Below are positions 27,273 through 36,138 of a stretch of 64,000 bases of DNA, one piece after another. This stretch comes from Hydrogenophaga sp. 2FB (lineage in GTDB: Bacteria > Pseudomonadota > Gammaproteobacteria > Burkholderiales > Burkholderiaceae_C), in the NCBI RefSeq assembly GCF_005503365.1, contig NZ_SCML01000029.1:18659-82658 (forward strand). The letters run 5' to 3'. The first letter of the stretch is position 1. Each line of letters starts with the position of its first letter. The notes under the pieces are model-generated. The model ran no database searches. It was not told where the DNA came from and was given only the letters and a program-made list of their open reading frames with translations. A program made the translations under genes and the position numbers.

Positions 27273-28090
27273 CGGACATCCCGGGTCCGGGAACGCGGCC
27301 ACCCGCCGACATCGCGGCGCAGCTCGCCCGCGCCCGCACCGTGCTGGAGCGCCACCTTTCTGGCGCCATGCAATCCCTGCATCTCTTCGGCTCCGCCGTG
27401 GCCGGTGGGCTGAAGCCGCACAGCGACATCGACCTGCTGGCCACCGTGGACGCGCCGCTGGCCGAACCGCTGCGGCGTGCCTTGATGACGGACCTGTTGT
27501 CGGTGTCCGCATGGCCCGGCAGCAGCGCCACCTTGCGCGCGCTGGAGGTGACGGTGCTGGTGCAGGGCGATGTGCTGCCCTGGCGCTACCTGCCCCGGCG
27601 TGAGCTGCAGTTTGGCGAATGGCTGCGTGAGGACCTGTTGCGCGGTGTGGTCGAGCCGGCCGTGCCGGACCACGATCTCGCGATCCTGCTGACCGAGGTG
27701 CGCCAACACAGCGTGTGTCTGATGGGCGTGCCGGCTGACCAGTTGTTCGCGCCGGTGCCGCGCGCTGACTTTCACAGGGCGCTGCTGGACACGATCGCGC
27801 AGTGGAACGGCGCGCAAGACTGGCGGGGCGACGAGCGCAACGTGGTGCTGGCGTTGGCGCGCATCTGGTTCACTGTGGTGACGGGTGGCATCGCGCCGAA
27901 GGACGTGGCGGCGGCGTGGGCGTTGTGGCGTTTACCGAGCGACTTGCAGCCCGTGTTGGTCGGCGCGCGCGATGCTTATCTGGGGCTCGCACCCGATGAC
28001 CTTGCGGATCGTGCGGCGGAGGTAGCCGCCTGGGTGGGGTATGTCAAAGCCGAGATTTCGCGCGTGCCAACGCTGTTTCAGAGGGGGTGA
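27269..28090 (+). CDS. AadA-family aminoglycoside nucleotidyltransferase homologue (ANT(3'')-type)
   Basis: A 273-residue protein. The nucleotidyltransferase core LHLFGSAVAGGLKPHSDIDL lies at about 37-56 with metal-binding Asp53 and Asp55; ALEVTVLVQGDVLPWRY (91-107) carries the expected catalytic base Glu93; later blocks RRELQFGEWLREDLL and ERNVVLALARIWFTVVTG, with GGIAPKDVAAAWAL, are the AadA C-terminal domain. AadA adenylylates streptomycin and spectinomycin with ATP. Length fits the family (about 260). The start is GTG 27269, overlapping the upstream stop by 4 bp. No integrase, attC-like site or transposase is nearby, so this appears to be a resident chromosomal gene. Resistance is not proven. 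Confidence 0.85.
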   Translation: MTDIPGPGTRPPADIAAQLARARTVLERHLSGAMQSLHLFGSAVAGGLKPHSDIDLLATVDAPLAEPLRRALMTDLLSVSAWPGSSATLRALEVTVLVQGDVLPWRYLPRRELQFGEWLREDLLRGVVEPAVPDHDLAILLTEVRQHSVCLMGVPADQLFAPVPRADFHRALLDTIAQWNGAQDWRGDERNVVLALARIWFTVVTGGIAPKDVAAAWALWRLPSDLQPVLVGARDAYLGLAPDDLADRAAEVAAWVGYVKAEISRVPTLFQRG

Positions 28091-28114
28091 AGGACTTCTC
28101 CCCGCACAGCGCCG

Positions 28115-29659
28115 TCACGCAGCACACACCTCCACCGCGCCCAGCTCTGCCATCCATTCCCTCACCAGGGACTGCACCCCGTCCGCCGCTCGCGCCACCC
28201 CGTAGACGTAGTTGTCCGGACGCACGATGGCCGCCACGCATTGGTGGCGTTGAAACCAGCTCTCCGCCACGCCATCGGTCTCCAGCGCATCCTGCGTGCC
28301 CAGCGCCACCACGCGCAATCCGGAAGCGGGCACAGCCTGGCCCGGCGCAAGCACCAGCCGCCAGCCGTTGCCCGCGATGGCGTCCATGCGCTGGCGCCCT
28401 TGCGCGCTCAGCAGCCAGGGCTGCGGGAACAGGCTGCCGCGCGCGGCATGGTCTTGTGGTGCCAGCAAGCCCGTTTCCAGGCGCGGCAGGATGTCCTGGC
28501 GCGGCGTGTCCTTCACCACGCCATGGCACTGCGCCAACATCGATGCATCGCGTTCGCGCGCCTTCGCCGGATCGCGTTCGCAGATCACCGCACCCACGTG
28601 CTTGATGCGGCTGGTGAGCTCGCGCACGTGGGCCTTGCGTTCGATGCCGTAGCTGTCCAGCAGTTGCTCGGCGCTCGCGCCCACGACCTCGCCGCGCAGC
28701 ACGGCGGCGAGTTTCCACGACAGGTTGGCCGCATCGCGAATGCCCTGGCACATGCCCTGCCCGAGGAACGGCGGCTGCATGTGCGCGGCATCGCCCGCGA
28801 GGAACACGCGGCCCTTGCGCCAGTCCTGCGCCACCAGGGCGTGGAAGCGGTAGCTCGCCTGGCGCCACAGTTGGCCGTCGTCGGGTGTGAGCCAGCGCGA
28901 GAGCAAGCGCCAGGTGGCGTCATCGGTCGCCACCTCGCGCGGGTCCTCGCCGGGCTTGAGCGAGATCTCCCAACGGCGGTGGTTCTTCGGACCGATCACC
29001 AGCGTGCACGGCCGCTCGGGCTCGCAGTACTGCACGCTCACCGGGGGCAGTTTGGCCAGCCCGCGCTCGTTCACCAGCACGTCCACCACCAGCCAGGGCT
29101 CGTCGAAGTCGAGGTCTTCGAGTGGCATGTCGAGTCGCGTGCGCACCGTGCTGGAGCCACCGTCGCAAGCGATAGCGTAGCGGGCGCGCACGCTCTTGTC
29201 TTCACCGGCGCGGATCGACAGGCTCACGCCTTCGGCATCTTGCGACACGGCCGTCATCTCCACACCGAGATCCATCACCACGTTGGGCATCTGCGCCACG
29301 CGCTCGCGCAGCACCTTTTCCACGGCGGGCTGGGTGAACACCATCGAGGGCGTGTAGCCCTGCGGGTAGGGCGGCGCGACCATCGTCATGCGGCGGATCA
29401 ACTGCCCATCCACACCGAAGTACTCGGAAGGCGTGAACGGCTCGCAGAACGGCGCGACCGCATCGGCCACGCCGAGCTGCTGGAACACGCGCATGATCTC
29501 GTGGTCCAGCGCAATGGCGCGCGGGATCTCGTACACCTCCTTGAGCCGATCGCACACGTAGACGCTCAGTCCCGCCTGGCCGAGCAGGCCCGCGGCAACC
29601 ACGCCCGACGGGCCGCAGCCCACGATCGCCACATCGAACACCTGCTGCTGCATGGTCAT
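28115..29659 (-). CDS. FAD-dependent aromatic hydroxylase (MhpA-like)
   Basis: A 514-residue class A flavoprotein monooxygenase. FAD-binding GCGPSG is near residues 14-19, the DG motif is in IACDGGSSTVRTRLD, and the GD motif is LAGDAAHMQPPFLGQGMCQG. It resembles 3-(3-hydroxyphenyl)propionate hydroxylase, which uses NAD(P)H and O2 to add an ortho hydroxyl to a phenolic acid. The C-terminal thioredoxin-like domain (GWRLVLAPGQAVPASGLRVV) is present. Start ATG 29659 overlaps the FAH gene stop (ATGA). It is the last gene of cluster A and would prepare a catechol for the VOC dioxygenase. The exact phenol is unknown. Confidence 0.87.
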   Translation of the reverse strand: MTMQQQVFDVAIVGCGPSGVVAAGLLGQAGLSVYVCDRLKEVYEIPRAIALDHEIMRVFQQLGVADAVAPFCEPFTPSEYFGVDGQLIRRMTMVAPPYPQGYTPSMVFTQPAVEKVLRERVAQMPNVVMDLGVEMTAVSQDAEGVSLSIRAGEDKSVRARYAIACDGGSSTVRTRLDMPLEDLDFDEPWLVVDVLVNERGLAKLPPVSVQYCEPERPCTLVIGPKNHRRWEISLKPGEDPREVATDDATWRLLSRWLTPDDGQLWRQASYRFHALVAQDWRKGRVFLAGDAAHMQPPFLGQGMCQGIRDAANLSWKLAAVLRGEVVGASAEQLLDSYGIERKAHVRELTSRIKHVGAVICERDPAKARERDASMLAQCHGVVKDTPRQDILPRLETGLLAPQDHAARGSLFPQPWLLSAQGRQRMDAIAGNGWRLVLAPGQAVPASGLRVVALGTQDALETDGVAESWFQRHQCVAAIVRPDNYVYGVARAADGVQSLVREWMAELGAVEVCAA

Positions 29660-30525
29660 CAGGCCTGTTCGTTGACGATGGGATTGACCAAGGTGCCGAT
29701 GCGCTCGATCTCCACCTCGTAGGTGTCGCCGGCCTTCATCCACACCGGCGGCGTGCGCGCCTGGCCCACGCCCGCGGGCGTGCCCATCACGATCACGTCG
29801 CCCGGCTCCAGCGTGAGCACCTCGGCCAGCAGCGCGATGGTTTCGGCCACGTTGAAGATCATGTCGCTGGTGTTCGCGTCCTGCATCACCTGGCCGTTGA
29901 GGCGGCCCTGGATCTTCAGGCCCACCGCGCCCGGTGGCAGTTCGTCGGCGCTGACCAGCACCGGGCCAAAGCCGCCCGTGCTATCGAAGTTCTTGCCGAT
30001 GGTCCATTGCGGCGTGCGCTTCTGGTAATCGCGCACGCTCATGTCGTTGAAGGGGGTGTAGCCGAACACGTACTGAAGCGCGTCGGCTTCCTTCGTGTGG
30101 CGCGGCACGCGGCGGCCGATCACCACCGCGAGTTCGGCCTCGTAGTCGAACTTCGACGAGACCTTGGGCACCACGCCGGCCTCGCCGTGCGCGATGAGCG
30201 ACGAGGCGCCGCGGAAGAAGAACCACGGGTAGTCGGGCTTGTCGCGTCCACCTTCCTTGGCGTGGTCGAAGTAGTTCAGGCCCAGGCACACGATCTTGCC
30301 GGGTTCGGGCACCAGGGGGGCGAGCTTTGCGGCGGCCAGGGGTTGGCGCGCGGTGGCGCTCGCCACGGTGGCGCGCGCGGCCGCGTCCAGGTCGATGCCG
30401 GCTTTCAAGGCGGCGCACAGATCGGACGGCACGTGGGCTTGCGCGTCGTTCAGGTCGATCAGGTCGGTGCCGTCAACGACAGCCAGGCGGGGTGCGCCAT
30501 CGCGCAGGTAGGTGGTGAATTGCAT
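29659..30525 (-). CDS. Fumarylacetoacetate hydrolase family enzyme
   Basis: A 288-residue FAH-fold enzyme. The substrate and metal region reads GKIVCLGLNYFDHAKEGG followed by KFDYEAELAVVIGR, whose acidic triad binds Mg or Mn; later segments IGKNFDSTGGFGPVLV and PGDVIVMGTPAGVGQARTPP are typical. Family members hydrolyse acylpyruvates or act as decarboxylase/hydratase on ring-cleavage products in meta-cleavage and gentisate-type pathways. The gene lies between the VOC dioxygenase (20-bp gap) and the hydroxylase (4-bp overlap), in keeping with a step after ring cleavage. Confidence 0.9.
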   Translation of the reverse strand: MQFTTYLRDGAPRLAVVDGTDLIDLNDAQAHVPSDLCAALKAGIDLDAAARATVASATARQPLAAAKLAPLVPEPGKIVCLGLNYFDHAKEGGRDKPDYPWFFFRGASSLIAHGEAGVVPKVSSKFDYEAELAVVIGRRVPRHTKEADALQYVFGYTPFNDMSVRDYQKRTPQWTIGKNFDSTGGFGPVLVSADELPPGAVGLKIQGRLNGQVMQDANTSDMIFNVAETIALLAEVLTLEPGDVIVMGTPAGVGQARTPPVWMKAGDTYEVEIERIGTLVNPIVNEQA

Positions 30526-30545
30526 GGTGCTTCTGCTTTCGGGAG

Positions 30546-31451
30546 TCAAGGAGAGGGAACGAAGAACACGCGGCGTTGCGCTTCCTTCAAGGTGGCGGTG
30601 GGCGGGGCCGAGATGCCCCACTGGTCGACGCGGCCGGGTGGCCACTTCCAGTCGGCCGGTCCGCGGGGCTGGTAGGTCTCGTCGACCTGCTCCACCTCGG
30701 CGGTGTATTCGATGACGATGCCGAACGGGTCGATGAAGTAGTTGAAGAGGTTGTCGCCCGGGCCGTGGCGGCCGGGGCCCCATTGAATGGGATGGCCCGC
30801 GTCCTTCATGCGGCCACCGCCGCGCATCACCGACTCGCTATCGGGCATCAGGAAGGCGATGTGGTTGAGCGCGTCGTTGTCGGCCACGCCCACCGCGAGC
30901 GTGTGGTGGTCGCGGTTGCAATTCATGAAGGCGATGGCCATGGTTCGGTCGGCCAGGGTGAAGCCGAACGCCTGTGTGAGAAAGGCTTGCGTGTCGTCCA
31001 CCGCGTGGCTGTTGAGCACCACGTGCGTCAGGCGAACCGGCTTGTCGCGTTGCGGACCGAGGTCTTCGCCGCGCGTGTCGCCATGCACCACCTGGAACAC
31101 GCGGCCGTGCGGGTCGAGCAGCGTGAGGCCGGTACCACCGGCGGGGTTCTTCGTGAGCGGGCCGATGGGCGACAGGACCGTGCCCCCCGCGCGCGGCACG
31201 GCCTCGGCCACGGCGTGCAGTGCTTCGATGCTGCGCGCCCGCAAGGTCACCTGGCGGATCTGCGGCACCTCGCCGCCCGCATACAGCGCGAGCAGGTGGT
31301 GGTCGCTGCCGCTGCCGCGCAGGTAGATGGCGTTGTCGCTGCGGTGCGCCACGTCCAGGCGCCACACCTGCGTGTAGAAGGTTTCGGCCTGCGCCAGGTC
31401 GGGGACGTTGAGTGCGACGCTGCGCACGGCTTCGATCCAGGGGGAGCTCAT
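30546..31451 (-). CDS. Extradiol-type VOC dioxygenase
   Basis: A 301-residue protein with two VOC modules. The first (1-125) lacks obvious ligands. In the second, His143 (LTHVVLN), His197 (LNHIAFL) and Glu248 (IEYTAE) fit the 2-His-1-carboxylate Fe(II) site of type I extradiol dioxygenases, which cleave catechols next to the two hydroxyls. His182-183 (RDHHTL) may contribute to catalysis. Its start overlaps the amidohydrolase stop by 4 bp. Together with the hydroxylase and FAH enzyme it suggests aromatic ring opening. Confidence 0.85.
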   Translation of the reverse strand: MSSPWIEAVRSVALNVPDLAQAETFYTQVWRLDVAHRSDNAIYLRGSGSDHHLLALYAGGEVPQIRQVTLRARSIEALHAVAEAVPRAGGTVLSPIGPLTKNPAGGTGLTLLDPHGRVFQVVHGDTRGEDLGPQRDKPVRLTHVVLNSHAVDDTQAFLTQAFGFTLADRTMAIAFMNCNRDHHTLAVGVADNDALNHIAFLMPDSESVMRGGGRMKDAGHPIQWGPGRHGPGDNLFNYFIDPFGIVIEYTAEVEQVDETYQPRGPADWKWPPGRVDQWGISAPPTATLKEAQRRVFFVPSP

Positions 31452-32485
31452 GGGGTGGTCACTTTCATGTGCCGATTCAGGAAGCGCTCGGCGTTGTGTT
31501 GCACCAGCTGCGCGGTGATGGCGTCATCGAAGCCAGCGGATTCGATGCGTTGCACCGGTGTGGCGTCGTGGAAATTGAACGGGTAGTCGGTGCCGACCAT
31601 CAGCTGCGTCTCGCCAAAACTGGCCACGAGGTGGCGCAGCGTGGGCGCGTCGAACACCAGGGTGTCGTAGAACAGGCGGCGTGCCTGCTCGGTGGGGGAT
31701 GCCAGCACGGTGTCTTTCAGTGCGGGGAACACGCCCCAGCCCTGTTGCAGGCGCGGCAACAACGAGGCGAGCGTGCCGCCGCCGTGGCTGAACGCGATGC
31801 GCAGTTGGGGCCGGCGCACCAGCAGGTTGCTGGTGATGACGGACGCGGCGGCCAGGCCCACGTCGCTCGGGTAACCCAGCACCTGTTGCAGTGGCGCGGG
31901 ACCGACCAGCCGCTCCATGCCAGCCGGTCGGATCGCGTGCACGAACACCGCCGCGTCCAGGGCCTCGCAGGCTTCGAAGAACGGGTCGAACTGCGGGGCG
32001 CCCACGGGCACGCCGTTGATGTTGCTGCCGATTTCCACGCCGGGAAAGCCCAGCGTCTTCACCACGTACTCGAGTTCGCGGATGGCAAGGTCCACGTCCT
32101 GCAGCGGCACGGCGCCCAGGCCCGCGAGATGGCCGCCGCTCTCGGCCACCATCGCCGCGATCTGGTCGTTCAGGTAGCGCAGCAGCTGTTGCGCGTCGGC
32201 CGCGTCCATCCAGTATGAGAGCAGCTCGGGCATGGGCGAGACCACCTGCAGGTCCAGACCCATGGCGGGCAGGTCCTGCAGGCGCTTGGCCACGTCCCAG
32301 CACTTGTCGACGACGGTGCGGTAGTTCTTGCCCGCGATCATCACGCTGCGGTGGCAGGCCTGCGCCGGCGCCATCGACGGCCAGTCGGCTGGCACGGTGC
32401 GGCCGATGTAAGCCGGGAAGTTCTCGGGCACGACGTGCGAGTGCACGTCGACACCGCCACAGGCACAGCGCATCACGGACGGCAT
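31448..32485 (-). CDS. Amidohydrolase of the ACMSD / decarboxylase-type subfamily
   Basis: A 345-residue TIM-barrel amidohydrolase. Metal-binding segments are VDVHSHVVP near the N-terminus, VFVHAIRPAG, LRIAFSHGGGTLASLLPR and LMVGTDYPFNFHD. This subfamily (ACMSD, gamma-resorcylate and 5-carboxyvanillate decarboxylases) generally performs non-oxidative decarboxylation of aromatic or ring-cleaved acids rather than amide hydrolysis. Start ATG 32485 lies 4 bp after the Bug gene stop; a second Met 12 bp in (MRCACGGVDVHSH) is possible. It could decarboxylate the imported aromatic acid or a ring-cleavage product. Confidence 0.85.
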   Translation of the reverse strand: MPSVMRCACGGVDVHSHVVPENFPAYIGRTVPADWPSMAPAQACHRSVMIAGKNYRTVVDKCWDVAKRLQDLPAMGLDLQVVSPMPELLSYWMDAADAQQLLRYLNDQIAAMVAESGGHLAGLGAVPLQDVDLAIRELEYVVKTLGFPGVEIGSNINGVPVGAPQFDPFFEACEALDAAVFVHAIRPAGMERLVGPAPLQQVLGYPSDVGLAAASVITSNLLVRRPQLRIAFSHGGGTLASLLPRLQQGWGVFPALKDTVLASPTEQARRLFYDTLVFDAPTLRHLVASFGETQLMVGTDYPFNFHDATPVQRIESAGFDDAITAQLVQHNAERFLNRHMKVTTP

Positions 32486-32489
32486 GCCT

Positions 32490-33461
32490 TCACTCCGCCG
32501 TGATGCCCAGGGTCTTGATGACCTCGCGCCAGCGCGCGTGCTCGCCGCGCATGAAGACATCGAACTCGGCGACCGACATCTTCTTCTCCGCCAACGAACC
32601 CAGCTGCTGCATGCGCGCCACCACCTCGGGCTGGCTCAGCACCGTTTCCATGTCGCGGTTCAAACGCGCCACCACGTCGGCCGGCGTGCCGGCGGGTGCG
32701 AACACGCCGTTCCAGCCGGTGTACTCGAAGCCGGGGAAGGTTTCGCTGAGCGCGGGCACGTTGGGCATGTCGGCCTGGCGCTGCGCCGTGCTGATGGCCA
32801 GGGCCTTCAACTGACCGCTCTTGATGAACGGGGTGAGCGCGGCATCGGGCAGGCAGACCAGTGGCACGCGACCACCGATCACGTCCTGGATCGCTTCGGG
32901 AGCCTTGGTATATGGCACATGGTTGAGCTGCACGCCGGCCTTGGCCGCGACGCTGTCGGCCAGCATGCCGGAGAAGGTCTTGGGGCCTTCGGTGGCGATC
33001 GACACCGTGCCCGGCTTGGCCTTGGCCAGCGCGAGGGCTTCGGCCAGGTCCTTGGCGGGGAAGCCCGCAGCGGCCGCGATCACGAACGGGCTGCGGCCCA
33101 CCAGGCGCACCGGCACGAAGTCTTTCACCGGGTCGTAGGGCAGGGCCTTGAAGGTGAAGGCGTTGGTGACCATCGCGGCGGTGGTCGCGTAGTAGAAGGT
33201 GTAGCCGTCGGCCGGCGAGCGCGCGGCGGCTTGCGCGCCGATCACGTTCTGTCCGCCGGGCTTGTTCTCCACCACGAGCGACTGGTTCCACAGTCGGCCC
33301 AGTTGGTCGGCAAGGTAACGCGCCAGGATGTCGGGGCCGGCGCCCGCGGGTTGCGAGAGGATGAACTTCACCGGGCGCTGCGGCCACGCCGGGGTTTGTG
33401 CGTGCAGCGCACTGGCGAAAGGAAGCAGCACGGCTGCGCGGGCGAAATCACGGCGTTGCAT
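32490..33461 (-). CDS. Bug-family tripartite tricarboxylate transporter substrate-binding protein
   Basis: A 323-residue periplasmic binding protein. Signal peptide at about 1-21 (MQRRDFARAAVLLPFASALH, with a twin-Arg-like RRDF). The mature protein has WPQRPVKFILSQPAGAGPDI and ADGYTFYYATTAAMVTNAFT, typical of Bug proteins, whose two lobes close on carboxylated ligands. No TctA/TctB membrane genes are in the window, as is common for orphan Bug genes in Burkholderiales. First gene of cluster A and divergent from a LysR gene, so its ligand is probably the substrate of the pathway. Confidence 0.92.
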   Translation of the reverse strand: MQRRDFARAAVLLPFASALHAQTPAWPQRPVKFILSQPAGAGPDILARYLADQLGRLWNQSLVVENKPGGQNVIGAQAAARSPADGYTFYYATTAAMVTNAFTFKALPYDPVKDFVPVRLVGRSPFVIAAAAGFPAKDLAEALALAKAKPGTVSIATEGPKTFSGMLADSVAAKAGVQLNHVPYTKAPEAIQDVIGGRVPLVCLPDAALTPFIKSGQLKALAISTAQRQADMPNVPALSETFPGFEYTGWNGVFAPAGTPADVVARLNRDMETVLSQPEVVARMQQLGSLAEKKMSVAEFDVFMRGEHARWREVIKTLGITAE

Positions 33462-33547
33462 GGACTTGTCTCCAGAAGGTGGCGGCGCCGTGCATGCGGC
33501 CCCGTCGGTGGTGAATGCGAGTCCGGATGCTAGGCAGGCTACTCCCA

Positions 33548-33573
33548 TCTGTACAGACGATGACGTGAATTCA
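33548..33573. promoter_or_regulatory. Candidate LysR operator region (two palindromes)
   Basis: In the 125-bp divergent region, the perfect palindromes TCTGTACAGA (33548-33557) and TGAATTCA (33566-33573) lie 8 bp apart, ending 13 bp before the LysR start. Their placement between the LysR gene and cluster A fits a LysR binding site, but no consensus has been shown. Confidence 0.35.
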
Positions 33574-33586
33574 TAGAATCCATGCC

Positions 33587-34513
33587 ATGGATATCCGAAA
33601 TGTGGACTTGAACCTGCTCGTGGTGCTGGATGCGCTGTCGCGCCACCGCAGCGTGGGCCGTGCCGGGGAGGCCCTGGGCCTGAGCCAGCCGGCCACCAGC
33701 GCGGCCCTGGCGCGGCTGCGCGTGGTCTTTGACGACGCGCTGTTCGTGCGCGCCGGCACGCAGATGAAGCCGACGCCGCGCGCGCTCGAACTCGGCCCGG
33801 TGGTGCACCGGGTGGTGGAGACGATCAACCACGAGATCCTGCAGCAGGCCAGCTTTGATCCGGCGCGCGCCGAGCGCAGCTTCACCCTGCTCACGCCCGA
33901 CATTGGTGAGGTGGCTTTTCTGCCGGGCGTGTTGCGGCGCTTGCGGCACGAAGCGCCCTCGGTGCGGCTGCACGCGATCGCCAAGCCGCGCGAGGCCGCC
34001 GCCGAAGCGCTGGCCTCGGGCGACGCAGATCTGGCGGTGGGCTTTTTCCCGGATCTGAAGAAAGCCGGGTTCTTCCAGCAGGGTCTGTTCAAGACCTCCT
34101 ACGCCTGCATCGCCTGCGCGCGCGTGGGGCCGGGTGTGGCGCGCATGACGCAGAAGCAATACCTGGCCGCGCGCCACGTGGTGGTGCTGCCCGATGGCCG
34201 CGAACACCTGCTGGACCGCTACCTCGACACCAAGGGCTGGCGCCGCCACGTGACGCTGGAACTCTCGCACTTCATGAGCCTGCTCGCGCTGTTGCCGGGC
34301 ACCGATCTCGTGGCCACGGTGCCGGAAGACATTGCCACCGTGATGGAGCGGCACATCCCGATCCAGCGCATTGCGTTGCCGTTCAAGCCTCCGGTGATCG
34401 AGGTGCAGCAGTTCTGGCACCGGCGCATGCAGAACGACCCGGGACACCGCTGGCTGCGGGGCCTGTTCCACGAGGTCAACCGGCGCGAGGCGAACGCGGT
34501 GATGCCGCGCTAG
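33587..34513 (+). CDS. LysR-family regulator of cluster A
   Basis: A 308-residue LysR protein. The N-terminal wHTH reads MDIRNVDLNLLVVLDALSRH, then SVGRAGEALGLSQPATSAAL, as in the NodD/NahR-like branch (DLNLL start). The effector domain covers about 95-300. It is transcribed divergently from the Bug, amidohydrolase, dioxygenase, FAH and hydroxylase genes and probably activates them in response to a pathway substrate or intermediate. Two palindromes lie in the shared promoter region. Confidence 0.92.
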   Translation: MDIRNVDLNLLVVLDALSRHRSVGRAGEALGLSQPATSAALARLRVVFDDALFVRAGTQMKPTPRALELGPVVHRVVETINHEILQQASFDPARAERSFTLLTPDIGEVAFLPGVLRRLRHEAPSVRLHAIAKPREAAAEALASGDADLAVGFFPDLKKAGFFQQGLFKTSYACIACARVGPGVARMTQKQYLAARHVVVLPDGREHLLDRYLDTKGWRRHVTLELSHFMSLLALLPGTDLVATVPEDIATVMERHIPIQRIALPFKPPVIEVQQFWHRRMQNDPGHRWLRGLFHEVNRREANAVMPR

Positions 34514-34520
34514 ACACTTG

Positions 34521-36050
34521 CTAGCCCTGCGGCGGCTTCTGCTCGCTGGGGGTTTCCGGCGTGAAGAGTGGCGCGTTGCCAGGGGTGCCCGTGCTCCTGT
34601 TCTCGGGCTCGGGCACGAAGGGGCTCAGATCGATCCCACCCATGAACATGGGTCCGACGTCGGTGGCCGTTGTGCCGGTCGTGCTGGTGGTTGCCGTGGT
34701 ACTGGTGGTGGAGGTTGTTGTGGTTATCGCGGTGGACGTGGTCGTGGTGGTCGCCCCGGAACGCGCGTTCCTTGCCGCCTCAAAAGCTTTGGACGCGCCG
34801 GCCGGCCGTCCGTGCGGCCGCTTCCACGAGACCACCGTGGTCGATGGCGTCCTCGGCCAGCAAGCGCTTTATCGCGTCGACGTCGTCGTTTTCGTTCGCC
34901 TGCCACAGCAGCGCGTTCGCGCCGTAGGCATTCTTCGCGTTCAGAACTCGCTCGTTGACATCGCTGGCGACCTGCAGCGAAGACGCCATCGATGCGGTCG
35001 CGGCAACGTTTTGGGCGCGGCGATTGCGCGCGGCGAGCGCTTCAAAAAGCCCGTTGGCGTGGTCCTTCAGTGCGTTGAACGTCTCGAACGCCAGGGTGCG
35101 GGCGTCCTGATCGACGTCGTTGCCAAAATACAGCTCGAAACCCTCCGGTGGGTCCTCGGTGTCTTCGGAGCCCGGGTCGTTGTGCATGAAGCCGTGGACG
35201 CGGCCGTCGCTGGTGCGCAGGTAGTCGTCGTCGAACTGGTCGGGCAGCAGGATGGTTTCCAGCGTGGAGTTCGTCTTCAGGGCGTCCAGCAGGATGACGG
35301 TCGACGCCAGGTCGATGTAGCACCTGGAAAGACCAGGTGCTTCAGCGTCTTGTTGTCTTTGAGCGCCGCGAAGAGGGCGTTCAGGATGCCGGGCGCGAAG
35401 GGGAGTCCATGGAACGTCAGCGACTCCAGGCGAAAGTTCGGGCTCGCCAGCGCTGTCGCCAGGGATCTCGACGGCATGACCATGTCGAGATCGCCACCGG
35501 CCAGGCGAACGAAGTCGCTCATGGCTTCGCCCGCTGTCCTGGATGGCAGGCCTTCCGTCCACTTGAAATGCCGATGTGCGTGAGCGTTTTGCAAGCCACC
35601 AGGCCGTCCGCCAGCGTCGCGTAACTCGCCAGGTCCTGTTCGTCGGGCCTCGATCATCTCGAGCGGGGAGGTGGGCTTCCAATCGGCCGGCAACTCGAGG
35701 ACCCATGAACTCTTGAAGGGCGTTCCGTCGGCCTCCGCGGCCGACTCCTGAATCTGGTTGTACGCCGAGAAGACATCCACGAACACCGCATACGCCTCAC
35801 AGCGGATCAGTTCGTTGAACACGAACGTCGCCGTGGCGAGGTCGTGGGGGAATTGCTTGCCGGTGGCGACAAATCCGAGAAAGTCTTCCACTGCCGCGTG
35901 GTCCTGCAAGTGCAGGTCCCGCGCGGCCACCAGCCACTGCTTCAGCGTCTCGACCTGATCTTGTCGCGGCCGCTTCGCCGCGTTCTGCTCGATGTAGGGA
36001 TTGGGGCGCTTGGGTCCTTCGGGGGAGTCGGGACTGGGGTTGGTGCGCAT
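34521..36050 (-). pseudogene. Frameshifted leucine-rich-repeat / ankyrin-like protein gene, unknown family
   Basis: Protein-like sequence runs over about 1.5 kb but changes reading frame at least four times (near 35650, 35565, 35330 and 34830). From ATG 36050 it starts MRTNPSPDSPEGPKRPNPYI and has a helical part; LRR-like pieces follow in alternating frames (DGLVACKTLTHIGISSG; FRLESLTFHGLPFAPGILNA; DNKTLKHLVFPG; LKTNSTLETILLP), then an ankyrin-like NAYGANALLWQANENDDVDA and a Thr-rich tail (TTTTTSTAITTTTSTTSTT). LRR, ankyrin and Thr-rich linkers are common in secreted effectors, but the function is unknown. Codon use and composition differ from the neighbouring catabolic genes. Either a pseudogene or a region of sequence error. 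Confidence 0.65.
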
Positions 36051-36138
36051 GTCCACCTCGCGTGTTGAACGGCAACGCGCCGTTTTGACAGTTGAGTGGC
36101 GCGCAGGCCCCTGCAGTTCCACGCCGCAGCCGACGGGA

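Noticed and set aside
27269..28090. AadA homologue as an integron gene cassette
   Set aside because: No integrase, attI or attC-like imperfect palindrome; it overlaps the preceding chromosomal gene by 4 bp.
32484..33533. Plus-strand 349-residue frame opposite the Bug gene
   Set aside because: Shadow frame; the minus strand encodes a full Bug protein with signal peptide.
34521..34835. Short Thr-rich frame as an independent gene
   Set aside because: It continues the reading of the upstream LRR-like sequence after a frameshift, and its Met has no supporting RBS that I can see.
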